From Wyeomyia smithii (Eukaryota; Arthropoda; Insecta; Diptera; Culicidae): a stretch of DNA of 64,000 bases. The stretch is taken from contig NC_073694.1 in the NCBI RefSeq assembly GCF_029784165.1, forward strand, positions 50,191,674 to 50,255,673, given 5' to 3'. Numbering within the stretch: position 1 is the first letter of the stretch; each line of letters opens with the position of its first letter. The notes beneath the pieces are model-generated. The model saw only the letters and a list, made by a program, of their open reading frames with translations, was not told the DNA's origin and ran no database searches. This document shows positions 35,437 to 47,745 of this stretch, piece after piece. The position numbers and the translations under genes were made by a program.

Positions 35437-37688
35437 TGCATTCAAACACACAACTTTTCAAAAGACACAATAAAGATATAACTTTTACACAGACCGAGTA
35501 ATTCCCAAAAAATGTTGAAAAAATTTCTTTTTGATTTGCATATCAGGCACTGAAGATGCTAGAAAGGATCAATTTTGTAGAGTAATTACAAAAATATTTC
35601 ATTCTATGTAGGTTTTGTTTGTGCTTAACTAGGATCTGAGGATGTACAAAAAATGATGTTTGTATATTTAGGCAATAACCCGATCTGTGTAGAAGCTATC
35701 AAGCTGTCTTCTACAAAGTTGTGTGAAAGATGATATACAAGTATGTGTGAACCTTTTTGCCTTCTGAATACTACTTTTTTTTGGAAATTTAAAAAAATCT
35801 AATTTCGAGGACTGGTTTAGTACAGAAAACAAAAGGCGTTAGAAGAAAAGTGTCTTCAGCAAAGTTTTTTGTGATAGCCTCATCTACAATTTGCATTATT
35901 TTTTCTGTGTGGGTTAATCACTGCGTCCAGAATCGTTGATCTATTATAATATTGCCCGGGTGTCTGTTGTATTTCGCACTTCTATTATAAGTGTAGTGCA
36001 ATTCTACAAAAAGGGGAAACCATTTTTATCGACCATTTTTTATCTGTCTGAAGGTTTGTACAGTTGTTCAAGAAGAGTCCTTTCCGAAGGACTCTGCTGA
36101 AAGATGTGAATAATTGCTCGACAAAAAAGGAACGCGGCACACTTCCCGTACGTGCAGTCAGAAGGACTGCACGGAATCACGTTCAATTAGAGACAATTTC
36201 CCCTCGCGGAACCACTACCTATCTTTGTTGTCCCATTGGCCTTTCTCGGCCTATCTCTATTTTAGTCCAGTTAACTTAACCTAATCTCTAAGCGACGATT
36301 CTTTGCGCTCTTTCGCTCCGACACATTTCGTAAACAAACCGGTAACTCACCCTCGCTCACGCGACGGCGATTTACACGGCACATCGCGGGCTCTTGTTTA
36401 TAACAATTTCGCTTACGGGTAACTTTCGCAGTTTTCGTCACCCAAGCCAAGCAGACTACTTGATTTCAAGTGTAAGCAAATCTTGTGCTACTTTACTGAA
36501 CAGGTGAAGGCTGTGTCGACATAGAAAGAATCCGGTAGAAAACCGGCGTCTTTCCGGGTTCTAAGTATGCCTCCTAATGTGACGGTACCTTGTAGGAACG
36601 CTGTCAAGGACGCGGGTGCCGTTACAGTTCCTTGTGCCAAAAGATGTCATTTTGTGCTATTAGCATTTTTTGTTTGAATCATCATTTCAAATACCAATTT
36701 GGAAAAGGGCTTATGTAAAAATGACATTGATGATTACAAATATTTTTAAAGCCAGACAGCATAGTTTGATCAGTGTAACGACTTCGGCACAGTTGTAGTT
36801 AATAATTTTGTCTTTCTCAAAAATATACTCATAGACTTGGGGCAAGACACTATTAACATATTTCCAATATTCGATATTTCAAAGTATTTATTGTTGCATT
36901 TTCAGGCACCCGTCTGCCTGTATCACAACTACTTGACAGCACATTATTGTCGGAGTCGGTCGGAGTGATATAATATGACACATAAACGATAAATATCAAA
37001 ATATATCCAACAATATCGAATAACATTACCGAATTATTCTCTTGAAAATAAAGTTGTCTAGCCCCTAGCTCTGAGAAATAATTTATTTTTTAAGAAAGAA
37101 AAACAAAAAGATTGTAAAAATAGCTATGCTAAATTTATTTTATTTATTATTTATTTTATTTTATTTATTTTTGATCTTTAACCAATTACAGGTCGGACTT
37201 GGTTATCCGGAATTCGATTATCCGGAATTTATTTTTTTGTGTTCGTTTTCAATTTTTGTTCTGAAATTTTACCTTAAGTATCCCTGCTGGCATATTTGGT
37301 ACCGTTAAACGGGGTAACATTGATCATTTTTTTCACTTTTCCGTGAGTATTTAAATATTTCACAACTGAAATTAGTGGTTTCACATTTTTAAAACCAGTA
37401 CTGGCATCCTTAGATCTTGAGAGGTTAGTTTTTAAAGCTCTCCGAGAATCTTGAACATTAAAAACATTTGTTTTTCGTCGTTGTTTCAATTTTCCTTATT
37501 TGGGGTAACTTTGATCAGTTTAAATTTTGAATAGTTTTGAAACCTTTTTGAACTAAAAATGTTAGATAATGCTTTGATAACATGTTCAGAGACGCTTCCC
37601 GGATTGACATCACGTTCTCCTAGACAGACTTGAGTCCTGTCCTTGCACCTAGCCGCGGTATGTACTGCGAGTCATTTTTATGCCATAC
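35437..37688. other. Mixed repeat flank with a CpG-rich block
   Basis: 35437-35920 belongs to the right side of the interrupted inverted repeat (right arm at 35760-35905). 36055-36650 is much richer in CpG than its surroundings, starts TGTACAGTTG and ends near GTTACA, and could be a solo LTR, but no target duplication was seen. 36650-37688 is AT-rich with no feature recognised. Confidence 0.3.
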
Positions 37689-39906
37689 TAGCTGACCCGG
37701 CAAATATTAATGATTGGTTTTATCGGAATGACAACATCCTCGACTTTTGGCTTTTGTACATGACCTCTATTCCGGATATATATTGGGTACATTTCAGTTG
37801 TTTTCGTTGTTTTCCAGAAACTGAAAGTGGTCATCTTCTAATTCAAAACGGTGTCCAGGGTCAATGCTTGGATCCTTTACATCCTTTCGATTACGGACAT
37901 ATCCATATGTAGTAGTATCCGGTTATTTTTGGCTGTTTCCCAGAAGTTGCCATTTTTCAATTCAAACTGGTGTCTGAGGTCAATCTTTAGCTCCTTGCAT
38001 TATTCTGGATCCGGTGATACTCATATTGGGAGGAATTTTGTCACTTTGGGCTATTTTTCAGGAACCGTAAGTCTCCATCTTGGATTTTAAAATGGCATTT
38101 GGAGACGATTTCTGGCCCCTGAGCGTCATTCTGTATAAGAAACACCCATATTGGGTGTTATTTCGGCTGTTTTCCAGAAACCGGATGTCAGCATCTTCGA
38201 ATTCAAAATGGTGTCTGTGGTCGATTCTAGCTCCTGTGTATCATTCTGGTTCCGAAGATACTCACATTGTATGGAAATCGGCCATAATTCATAATGGTGT
38301 CTGAGGTCAATTTTCAGCTTCATTCTCGTTCCAGAGAGTGGTTTTTGGTCACTTTAGGCTGTTTTCCGGACACCGCAAGTCGCCATCTTACAATTCGAAA
38401 TGTTGTCCAAGGTCGAATTGTGGCTTCAGTGCATCATAGCAATTCCGGGAATACCCATATTGGGTGGTATTTGGTAATTTGCCGCTTTTTCTCAGAAACT
38501 GGAAGTCGCCATCTTGGATTTCAAAATGGCATTTGTAAATAATATCGGGCCTCTGAGCGTCAATCTGGTTAAAGAAACACTCATATTGGCTGGTATTTGG
38601 TCATTTTCGGCTGTTTTCGAGACACCGGAAGTCGCCATCTTACAATTCAAAATGTTGTCTGAGGTCGTTTTGTGGCTTCAGTGCATCATAACAATCCCGG
38701 AAATACTCATATTGGGTGGTATTTGGTCATTTGCCGCTGTTTTTTGGAAACCGGAAGTCGCCATATTGGATTAAAAATGGCATTTGGGAACAATTTCTGG
38801 CCTTCGTACTTCAATCTGATTAAAGAAACGCTCATATTGAGTGGTATTCGATGAGTTTCGGCTGTTTTCCAGACACCGGAAGTTACCATCTTACAATTCA
38901 AAATGTTGTCTAAGGTCGATTTGTCGCTTCAGTGCATCATAACAATTCCGGAAATACCCATATTGGGTGGTATTTGGTCATTTGCCGCCGTTTTTCAGAA
39001 ACAGGAAGTCGCCATATTGGATTTCGAAATGGTATTTGGAGACATGCCAGAAGAAGGAAGGGTGTCGAAACATTATGGACATGTTGGCTACACCTAAAAA
39101 CATTCACCTGCCAAATTTGGTTATGTTTGCTTGATTGGTTCTCGATCTGTGCGAAATTTGAGTTTCATTTGTATGGGACCCCTCTCCTATAGAAGAGGGA
39201 GGGGTGTCGAACCATTATGGATATATTTGTTACCCTTAAAAACAATCACCTGCCAAATTTGGTTCCATTTAGTTGGTTAGTTCTCGAGATAAGCAGAGAT
39301 TTTTGTTTCATTTGTTATAAACCCCTCCCTCACAGAAGAGGGAGGAGAGTAGAACCACTATGGACATGTTTGTTACTTCTTAAAACAGTCACATACCAAA
39401 TTTGGTTGTATTTGGTTGATTGGTTCTCGAGCTGTGCGAAATTCGTGTTTCATTTGTATGCAACCCCTCCCTTGTAGAAGAGGGAGGGGTGTCAAACCAT
39501 CAGGATATATTTGTTACCCTTAAAAACATCCACCTACCAAATTTGGTTCTATTTACTTGGTTAGTTTTCGAGATGTGCAATTTGTGTTTCATTTGTATGG
39601 GACCCCTCCCTTTCAGAAGAGGGAAGGGTCTCAAACCAACATGGACATATTAGCTACTTCTAAAAACATCCACATGCCAAATTTGGTTCCATTTGCTTCG
39701 TTAGTTTTCGAGATGTGCAGAAATTTGTGTTTCATTTGTATGGGACCTCTCCCTTGCAGAAGAGGGAGGGGTCTCGAACTATCTTAGTCACTTTTCCCGG
39801 CCCCTAAAACCCTTATATACAAAATTTCACGCCGATCGGTTCGGTAGTTTCCAAGCCTATATGAATCAGACAGACAGACAGAGCTGCATTTTTATATGTT
39901 TAGATA
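37689..39906 (+). mobile_element. Composite repeat of two tandem arrays, CTAGCTGACCCGG...GTTTAGAT
   Basis: The left end has CTAGCTGACCCGGCAAATAT, a terminal signature I associate with widespread arthropod repeats; the right end has CGATCGGTTCGGTAGTTTCC, then three CAGA units and TTTTTATATGTTTAGAT. Between them, array A (37.8-39.05 kb) has monomers of about 125 bp starting near 38456, 38582, 38708, 38832 and 38959, alternating between two types. Array B has five monomers of about 141 bp with CCAAATTTGG at 39111, 39253, 39397, 39537 and 39677. Open frames over them are repeat translations. Related pieces: 44.3, 47.7, 52.7-53.7, 58.2 and 63.3-63.95 kb. Confidence 0.7.
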
Positions 39907-40079
39907 TAATTTTACCTTTCGATGATGAAAAACGTAAACATTGGTCGCGAAATGTGCCAGAAGTATTTTGTAAGTCAGCAATCGTTGTAAAATGTTTGTG
40001 TTCAGAAAACGTATGTTGATTATATATGCAAGGCCTTTCCAACAACGGAAGTATCAATAGGCCAGCTCTAGCCTCTTAC

Positions 40080-40147
40080 GTTCTATGCTCTAGCCAAGAC
40101 CACATCCTGGCGTAGGCCAGGATGATGTCTTGGCAAGAACATAAAAC
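40080..40147. repeat. Near-perfect 68-bp hairpin
   Basis: The arms GCCAAGACCACATCCTGGC and GCCAAGACATCATCCTGGCC (second on -) are almost adjacent (loop GTA), and the pairing extends outward through GTTCTATGCTCTA / GTTTTATGTTCTT. Could be a tiny MITE or an RNA-hairpin source. Confidence 0.55.
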
Positions 40148-40765
40148 TAGACTTTCTTAACAAATATGAATTAATTAAGTGTAAATGTAATAAATTTGAC
40201 TAAAATTTTTTCTAGTCGATTGAGAAAATTAAATAATGGATTTGGAAAACATGTCAATGAATACGAAATGTTCAATATTCGACTAGTATAAAGTGCTTTT
40301 TTTGGCACTTACTGAGAGTAAGGAGTATAACGGTCAAATTAATTTTAAAATTTAGTTATCAAAACAGTAAACAATTTCAACCAATACAATATTGTTCAGA
40401 CCTCGAACGACACAAGAGAGAGATGTTATACTCAAATTTAGCAAACGTAATCACCCGTTTACGGTACCATTTATGTCACTTCCAGTATGTTTGGGAAATG
40501 CTCGAACTAAGTGAAAATAATCAATGTCCGATTAATTTTGTCTGCTTCTAAAGATTTTTCCACTTTTCACTTCAGAAATAATTTCTGGTTACGCCACTAC
40601 TTCATACTAGTAAAATTAAAAAAGGAAATTATTAAATTAAATTATTTTATTCTCGTTAATAGCAAATTTGAGTATTTTTTCTGTGGTTTGATTATCCGGA
40701 AGACTCGACTATCCGAAATGAATTTTTTTTTATGTTCCGGATAATCGAGTCCGACCTGTAGTTAT

Positions 40766-41045
40766 TTGTTATAAATCGTCTTTTATTTTTTGTAAAGCTT
40801 CTTTTGGGTCGTTTGACCTGCAAAATGTTAACGTATCGTCCACAAAGAGGTTCAGTTCACAAGATCCTATCGCTGATCTCGCATCATTTAAGTATAAAAT
40901 GAATAACAGTGGTCCAAATACGCTTCCTTGCGGTACACCAAGTGGAGCATTCAACAACGGCTACATGTATTCATCATACCTAAACAGTTGTGTTCTGTCA
41001 GTTAGGCAAGATTCAAATCAACATTGAAATTTTTTTCTTATTTGT
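40766..41045 (-). pseudogene. LINE reverse transcriptase fragment
   Basis: The minus strand reads LTDRTQLFRYDEY, NAPLGVPQGSVFGPLLFILY and LNLFVDDTLTFCRSNDPKEA, the palm motifs B and C of a non-LTR RT, with the catalytic box FVDD in place of FADD. Only about 90 residues remain. An AATAAATTATT-type flank and AT-rich sequence surround it. Clade unclear (Jockey/CR1-like). Confidence 0.7.
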
Positions 41046-41059
41046 GGCATCAAACGTCT

Positions 41060-42367
41060 TTGACAGAAGGCTGCAGTAGAAAACCTGCTGAAGACCCTCA
41101 AAACCCTAAATAATAACAATACCGAATACAAATTCTAAGCTTTCCGTGCTCTGCAAAGGGAGTATTGGAGCTATTAGTACCTAGGTCTGTTGTCGTGAAG
41201 CCAAAAAGGTTGGAATCCACTCTACATCCACATTCACATTTCAGTTAAATTGAATTTTATAGATGTAGAATAATTTATCATAAATATTTGCCTTTTTCAT
41301 AGGATAAAAACATTCAATCTTTTAAAGAATCAATCAAAATGTCCCTCAACTTCCGCTATGCCAACTAAATCAACCATTTGCTAGTCATTTCCACATGCAC
41401 TTTCCCACCCTTTTTGACGCGAATGCCATACTGACACGTGAGCTATTAAACTGATATGCACACCATCTTCGCGATAATTTGCATAATAGTTAGGTTGGCA
41501 ATCTTCTTTCTTTCACTCTTTCACATACAATAATCTTCTGAACTGTATGATTATTCATGTTAGAGTCCACTTACGACAAAGCAACCGTGAGTATCTGCAC
41601 TGATTTTCCATCCAAACAATCTATAACCATACACACAAAAAAGTGAAGCTGAGCACGCTTCTTCAGTAGAGAGCGCAGTATCGAGAAACAGTAGTTTTTT
41701 TTCCTGTATCGCTATTGTTTTCGTTTTTTACTCGTCTCTTGTCCCAATCTAATAGTGCATGAAAAACCAATTACTTACCCTCATGCACGGTCGGACACCT
41801 TTGGCTAGGTGCGAGGAGAAAAAAAACTGTAGGTGGCACAACGCATCACATGATAACTTGGCAGCTATTTTTTGTTCCTTTTCCTAGATTAAAATGTGAA
41901 ATTTCACTCCGTTGCAGCGAACGAAGATGCAACGAAAACAAAAAAAAACATCAACAGACCGCAAGCCGTAACAGGCTGCGATCTAGTTTTCACCTGACAG
42001 CTTGCGCAACTTTTTGCACAGAGCTGTCAGAATTAAGCGACTACGTAACGGCTCAAAGTTGAGGATCGGCCCCGTTAAGCCGCGCGAGTGTCGAACAATC
42101 TTCAGAGGCATAGCTGCACGTATGAGCCGGGGTTAATTGGTTTTATGTTTCGTCACTTGTAAATGCAGACGGCCCGCGGTGCGGGGGATCACACTTGTTA
42201 ACATGCAGCAAAGTTAATCGCTTCCCAGGGGTTATGGTTTGATAGCAAGCTGTAACAGTAATTACTCAAACAATGCCATCAATTATAGCACAGATCATTT
42301 GGGTTACAATTTGTGATGTAAGGATTACCTAACCGTCTGTTTTTTTGTTTTCTGTGTTATCTTACAG
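41060..42367. other. Upstream flank of the first detected GRXCR1-like exon
   Basis: No coding exon, repeat pair or promoter was identified. It ends with the acceptor of the exon at 42368, so at least its right part is intron. Confidence 0.4.
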
Positions 42368-42601
42368 AACTTCAAGGAGAAGGACGCCGGTAAGGTGGTC
42401 GTGTACACAACCAGCATGGGCATTGTTCGGGAGACCTACGCGAAGTGTGCGAACGTGAAGCAGATTCTGAGGACACTGCTGGTCAAGTTCGAGGAGCGGG
42501 ACGTCTTCATGAGTAACGATTACCAGCAGGAGATCAAGGAGCGAATGCAAAACGAGTCAATCCAAGTACCGCAAGTGTTTGTCGACGGCCAGCATGTGGG
42601 G
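42368..42601 (+). CDS. GRXCR1-like protein, internal exon (glutaredoxin fold)
   Basis: This exon encodes about 78 residues of a glutaredoxin-like domain, including VVVYTTSMGIVRETYAKC near its start and VPQVFVDGQHVG at its end. The acceptor is a TTATCTTACAG and the donor is GG|GTAAGT; both junctions are phase 0. The order and spacing match the vertebrate GRXCR1 family, which is linked to actin-rich sensory protrusions. As in that family, the canonical CPYC active site is missing: the segment after YTT reads SMGIVRETYAKC, so redox catalysis is unlikely, while the cis-proline region (VPQVF) is kept. Codons here are GC-rich compared with the AT-rich flanks, as expected for conserved coding DNA. 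Upstream exons encoding the N-terminus were not identified, so the gene is 5'-incomplete. Orthology is from remembered family sequence, not a search. Confidence 0.9.
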
Positions 42602-44269
42602 GTAAGTTTGACATAGTATGATTTTCATTTAAATTTGCAAAATCGTTGAGCGATTGCGACACTGTTAACCTTCGTTTTTATTTGAGCATAATTTATTTCG
42701 AGCACCTTAACTGTCGAAATCACAAAGTGCTCGAAAACGGAAACAAAAAATATTCATTTGAAAGTAAAGGTTATTGGCATCGCTATCGCCTGACAATTTT
42801 GAATTAAAATTACTTTGCCAAGCCCTGATACTGATACTCGTCGTATGTGTTGACATGAACCATCCCATTCCGTTCACATTCCGATTAATTCAACGTCATC
42901 AGCGTTCGTTAAAGCGCGCAATTAACAACGAACCCGATATCATCGGTTTATCTATTCGTTGTAACTTAGCCAATAATTCATAACCTTAAATTGAAAGAAA
43001 CTCTTTGGTGCAGGGTCGGCGAGTTTTATTTTATACCGTCCTAGTAATAATGTAATAATTTGCTCGCCATTCACGGTGTTTTTTTTTTAATGTCCACATC
43101 GGCAAGTTGAGTTTGGCATCTTCTGCTAAGTCGTGGTGATGGCGGGAGAGGGGCACTGCTGGGCAGCAATAAAAGATCCGTGTTGTGATCCGACTTTGTA
43201 ACGGATCATAAGTGCCAAGGTTGCGGCAATCACCGCACTACAGTGGTGTCCCTTTCCGATCATTCAAGTCACGTTTCGAATCGTCCGTACAGCACCTGTG
43301 CCCCATGATCCGAACCGAAGTAGACAACCGAGGTCTCAGCAGTGAAAAGATGTGCATTTTAGTGATTGCAGGGTTGATGATGAGCTGTCATTGATCGTGT
43401 TGAAAAACCTTATGTTGGACGTGTACTTGCCAAATAACTTCGTTCTAATGTGGGATCGAATATCAACCGCCATCAAGTTGAGCTCCGTGCAATAACAAAA
43501 ACATGCGGAGCTGTTACGAAATCGAGACGGCCGGTTACATGTGAATGACAATTGTTTTATTATTGTTTTTTTTCCATGATTTAAGCCATGGTGAACACGT
43601 GCCAAAATGTTTTAATCAACCGGTTGCCCCAACATGAGCGGTATTGCACGTTTAGGGTGAAGAAAAATAACGAATAATGTCATGAAATATTTATGCGTTT
43701 AGCGCTCAAGTCAACAGCGGATTTGGCGGAACTAATACTTAATATACCGGCTGCAATCGAAGCTGAGTGAAACTGATTAGCTTCGGGCTAAGAAATTACC
43801 TGGCGATTTGTACGCTGTAAACGTTCGCGGTTGTTTTTTTGCGAACGAAAGTGAAAATTCGATCATGAATTATCGCCATTTTCCCGTTATCTTAACTGAA
43901 TATCTTCGATTGGACATTAAGCTTTGTACATCGGTGCTTTCTTCAAAAAAAGGCGATGTATTCTTTCTTAAAAAAAAATAGCTGATTACCTAATCCTAAT
44001 CGGAATTCAATCCCATGCATTTTTGGTTAGGGCAACTTAAAGATTGAACTCTATTCAAATCCATAATTTTAGACCAAATTGCAAGGAGATCGTAATCATT
44101 ATCACTTGCTTGGAGGCAAATAATTTATACTAACAAAAATACCGCCTCTGCTCAAGAAAATAGCGAAACTCGAGCATTTTTAGCTTTTCTGCAAATAAAA
44201 ACCACCTTAGAGTTCAAAAAGGCGACGGGCGTCAATTAAAAAGGTATCATCACGGTTCTGGAAATATTA

Positions 44270-45775
44270 ATATTAATGAATATTAATAAATATTTGAATA
44301 TTTAGTTTAGCTCTCCAACAACCGGAAATCGGCATCAAATAGCGATTCTTAGTGTCCGGGTATAGTCTCCAATTAAAAAAATCAATATTGGGGAATACAA
44401 AAACGATTGGACAAGACAACAAAACTTTTTTGCTTTTACTCAGTTTATTAAGTATAATTAAGTAAGAGCAAAAAGTATTGTTCAATCGATTTTGTATTGT
44501 GAAGCTCTCACGTTAGCACTGCTAAAATTATTGTAAATTGGGGAACATAACAACATTTTTTTAATGTTACCTAGCTTTACAGAAATTAGAAGTCGCTAAC
44601 TGGATTTCAAAGAGGCATCAGATACCAATTTAACGTTTCATAGTAAAACGTGGTGAATAAAAAAACCAGCAAGGTAACCGGTATGGTTGATATTGTATTG
44701 AAATAAACAAAATTAATACTACAAGAGTTACAGCCCTAGGGTTGTATTTGCCAACAATTACATTCACTGTACTACGAAGACAGCTAATATAAGTATAATA
44801 TTTTATTTGTTAAGTTAAAAAAAATCAAACAATGTTGAAATGTAAGAAAAAGATTCTGAATAGATCCTAGTAAATGGACAAATATTCACGAGCACTCGCC
44901 GGCTCTTACTCTTCTATGAATCAGTATTTTTAGGAACTAAATCGTTCGATATTATGTCGTTCACGGATATTTAGTAAATATCGAAGATAAAAAATCAACG
45001 AAAACAACTTATAACCGTAGCAAAAATGTTCAATTTTTACTCAACAAGAATTGGTTTATGGTGTTTATGGTAATCATATTCATGAGATAAACTTTCAATC
45101 ACCATTAGTAGCAGCATTGCAGTTTCGGTTGCACGCTAATAGAAGTCGTGCCGGCTGCAGTGATAGACGACGAGAAACTAGCGGCGCTCTGCACCACATA
45201 TACTTTACGGTACTGTTGCTTCATCAGCATATTTTCTTTCAAGACATCATTTTCTATTACGTTCTAACAGCAGGTTTAGAAATTGTTCAAGAAAAAGGGT
45301 TGTTTCAAACTTTTCGAAAAACCTTTACCTTCGAGACATCAAATTAGTCTAGGTTAATGAAAGCAAACATAAATTGACCTATTGTGACGGGGAAACTCGT
45401 CGTTGTTTTTTGGATATTGATACAGAGAATATCACAGAGGGAATGGTTGGTGTCTATTCATGTAGTCTGTGCTAGGAATGCTCGCATGGGTCATTGTTCG
45501 CGTTAATTTGTCCTTGACACTTTTTATAGATTTTTACCGCTTTGCAATAAAAAAAATAATGATAAGTAGCGTATTACAAAATTGTTCAACATTTTATCAA
45601 TCCAACAACATATTGGTTATTGTTATACATTATGTGGTTATACTGTTATTATCGTTTGAAATCTGACGCAACATTTGCCAGTTGCAGTTCCAATTTCACA
45701 GAATGCATACCAGTATAGAAAACAAAGACGTAGTCCCACGTCAAAAATTAAATGAACAAAGTAAAAGATAATTTC
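44270..45775 (+). repeat. Dispersed repeat, intact copy
   Basis: The segments 44700-45060 and 45100-45770 match, in inverted orientation, 62770-63200 and 58240-58940. Landmarks: CATTCACTGTACTACGAAGACAGC, GAGCACTCGCCGGCTCTTACTC, ATAGACGACGAGAAAC and ACGTTCTAACAGC. 44300-44640 contains diverged monomers of the array-A type. The open frame at 45051-45347 has a decayed partner on the minus strand near 58675-58990 but no recognisable domain. Confidence 0.65.
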
Positions 45776-45844
45776 TTTCTAGCTACTGTCATCGAGTCAC
45801 AATGAACATTTTCGTTGTCGAACGTGTTTGATTACGAGTTTTTT

Positions 45845-45955
45845 CCCGCCTGGTGTTTTTTCTTTTTTTTAATTTTTTTTTCTTTTTTTTTTCCTTTTTT
45901 TTCTTTTTTTTTCTTTTTTTTTCTTTTTTTCGTTTTTTTTTCTCTGGTGTTAATC
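45845..45955 (+). repeat. Polypyrimidine (T/C) tract
   Basis: Over 100 bases of almost pure T with interspersed C. It stands just left of the target duplication of the truncated LINE. Assembly of such a tract may be unreliable. Confidence 0.85.
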
Positions 45956-45981
45956 GTTTATTTCCTGTGATCGTCTTAACT

Positions 45982-46656
45982 ATCCCGGCTTATGTCCAAT
46001 CACTATAGATTTGACGCGCATCTCCGTCGTGTTGGGCTCGGGGAAAGTGGTATCTGTGCCTGTGGTGAAGGTTATCACGACATAGAGCACGTTGTTTGGT
46101 CATGCCCTGTACACCGTGACGCCAGGTCTAAATTAAAAGCTTCCCTGCAGGCCGAAAGTAGGCAGCCGGCTGTTCCTGTTCGTGATGTCTTGGCGAGCCG
46201 TGACCTATCCTACATGTCCCTTATATACGTTTTCCTGGAATCCATCCACGCCTTAGTTTAATCCTATTCCCTTCCGCCTACATCCAATCAAACGACAAGA
46301 ACACGTTAAAACCCCGGATCCGGAAACAGCAACTAGACCCGCACGATACTCTCAGGTCCCGAGGGAGACAACCCAATATGCCAGTCCGTAAAATTTTAGC
46401 CCAGCAGCGGAACATATTCAATATGCTGCTTACCTATGGCGATGGAAAACCATCAAACAACAAATCAGTGCTTTTAATGCAAAACATTCTAGCTTTAAGT
46501 TAGATTAGTTTTAGCTCGTAGTCGGCAGCGAGGATAAAAAATTTGCTTTTAGTTATTAAGATACTTTAGAAAGTAAGCTACCAGATATAATTGGCGCCGT
46601 TAAACATTAAATTGTATTTGTGCCGTGTCAAATAAATTATAGATGAAGAAAAAAAA
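45982..46656 (+). mobile_element. 5'-truncated I-clade LINE copy with 12-bp target duplication
   Basis: ATCGTCTTAACT lies directly before and after the copy (45970-45981 and 46657-46668), a perfect duplication. The copy begins inside ORF2 at the position equivalent to 34572 of the long element and keeps the last ORF2 segment open (SNHYRFDAHLRRVGLGESGI... to the stop at 46259-46261), the 3' UTR and the A-tail. It differs from the long copy by scattered substitutions and small length changes. Target-primed insertion with early termination explains its structure. Confidence 0.92.
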
Positions 46657-46829
46657 ATCGTCTTAACTGACGAATATACTGTCGCAAAGTATGAATCATT
46701 TTCAGTGGCGACGCGCGTCGAGTATACATACTCCGAATAAAAACATAAAGTTGGCTTGGGCCTGCTCTTCGATCCACTGCAAGCAACTGTGACGACGGAC
46801 ACGAACAGAAGCACCCAAAATTATTTTCA

Positions 46830-47500
46830 ATCGAAAATCGTCGGGTGATAGTGACGCTGTCAATCAATCATTTTTGAGCACTCCAGCTATCAAAACCAAT
46901 ACAGTTTTTATGTGATTTACAAAGTGCTGGACAGGAAACAAATGATTTTCAATTGAAAGCGTATGCTTAACAGATTCACGAACTGACGAATTTCAATCGA
47001 AAATATTTTTTTAAACTCTGCCGACGCCTCGAAAAAATCTATAATTAGGATTTATCCAATTTAATGTGACTGACCTTTGATATATATAGAAAAATTTCAA
47101 GCTTCTTACGCGTTTCTGGTACGAAACTAAAAAATGTGCAAACAAGCATAATTTCCATAGCCTAACTTAGCTTGACTGATTGCACATATCAATTGTATGT
47201 TCAATCAGTCATTCCGTGATTTATTCGAATCAGTAAAATTGCCCAGTGAATCAACTGAATGGGAATCAATAACAGCGCCGGCCACTTCCTTGTAGTTGGA
47301 AAAAGAAAAGGGATGCTAGATAGTGATATTCGCTGATTGGAGACCGTGTTCACGTCTGCATTTCCACAAAGGTCACAGGAAGGAAATTTTTGCTAGCAGG
47401 GAAGGAAAAGTTGGATCAGAATTCATCTTGATAAGTGATGCGTTCATACATATAATTCCCACCCGTCTCTATTTAGCGATTTCCGGTTCATAATAGACAA
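46830..47500. other. Intronic sequence with a diverged TTTTCAATTGAAAG repeat
   Basis: 46830-47010 resembles the repeat at 3185-3455 (ACAAAGTGCT, TTTTCAATTGAAAGCG). Nothing was recognised in the remainder. Confidence 0.3.
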
Positions 47501-47509
47501 TAGAATGCT

Positions 47510-47745
47510 GTTGGAGAAGCTGCATAGCCGCAAGGTTACAGAGTCCGCTTTGTCCAGCGAATGGTCGTAGGTTCGAATCTAAATAGAATCAGACCATTCG
47601 ATGTCAAAACTGGACTTTAAAGTGCGGGTTCATTATCAGGCTCCCCACTACTTACCCTTCCTTTACGCTGAAATCTATAACACCTTCGCGTGACTTCCTC
47701 TTAACAAAAATAGACAGACAGGACTACATTTTTATATGTTTAGAT
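47510..47745 (+). mobile_element. tRNA-headed SINE-like repeat
   Basis: CATAGCCGCAAGGTTACAGA...GGTCGTAGGTTCGAATCTAA contains A-box-like and B-box-like (GGTTCGAATC) promoter elements at tRNA-like spacing (about 47530-47590), followed by a non-tRNA body. At its end (47710-47745) ATAGACAGACAGGACTACAT and TTTTATATGTTTAGAT match the right end of the composite repeat at 39906. No target duplication was found. Confidence 0.5.

Noticed and set aside
37689..39906. CRISPR-like or coding interpretation of the regular repeats
   Set aside because: The repeats are 125-141-bp contiguous tandem monomers without unique spacers, in a eukaryotic genome; the frames over them are mirrored between copies.
42723..42770. 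Full MITE copy next to the first GRXCR1-like exon
   Set aside because: Only the CACAAAGTGCTCGAAAA core matches the repeat at 3185-3455; ends were not found.
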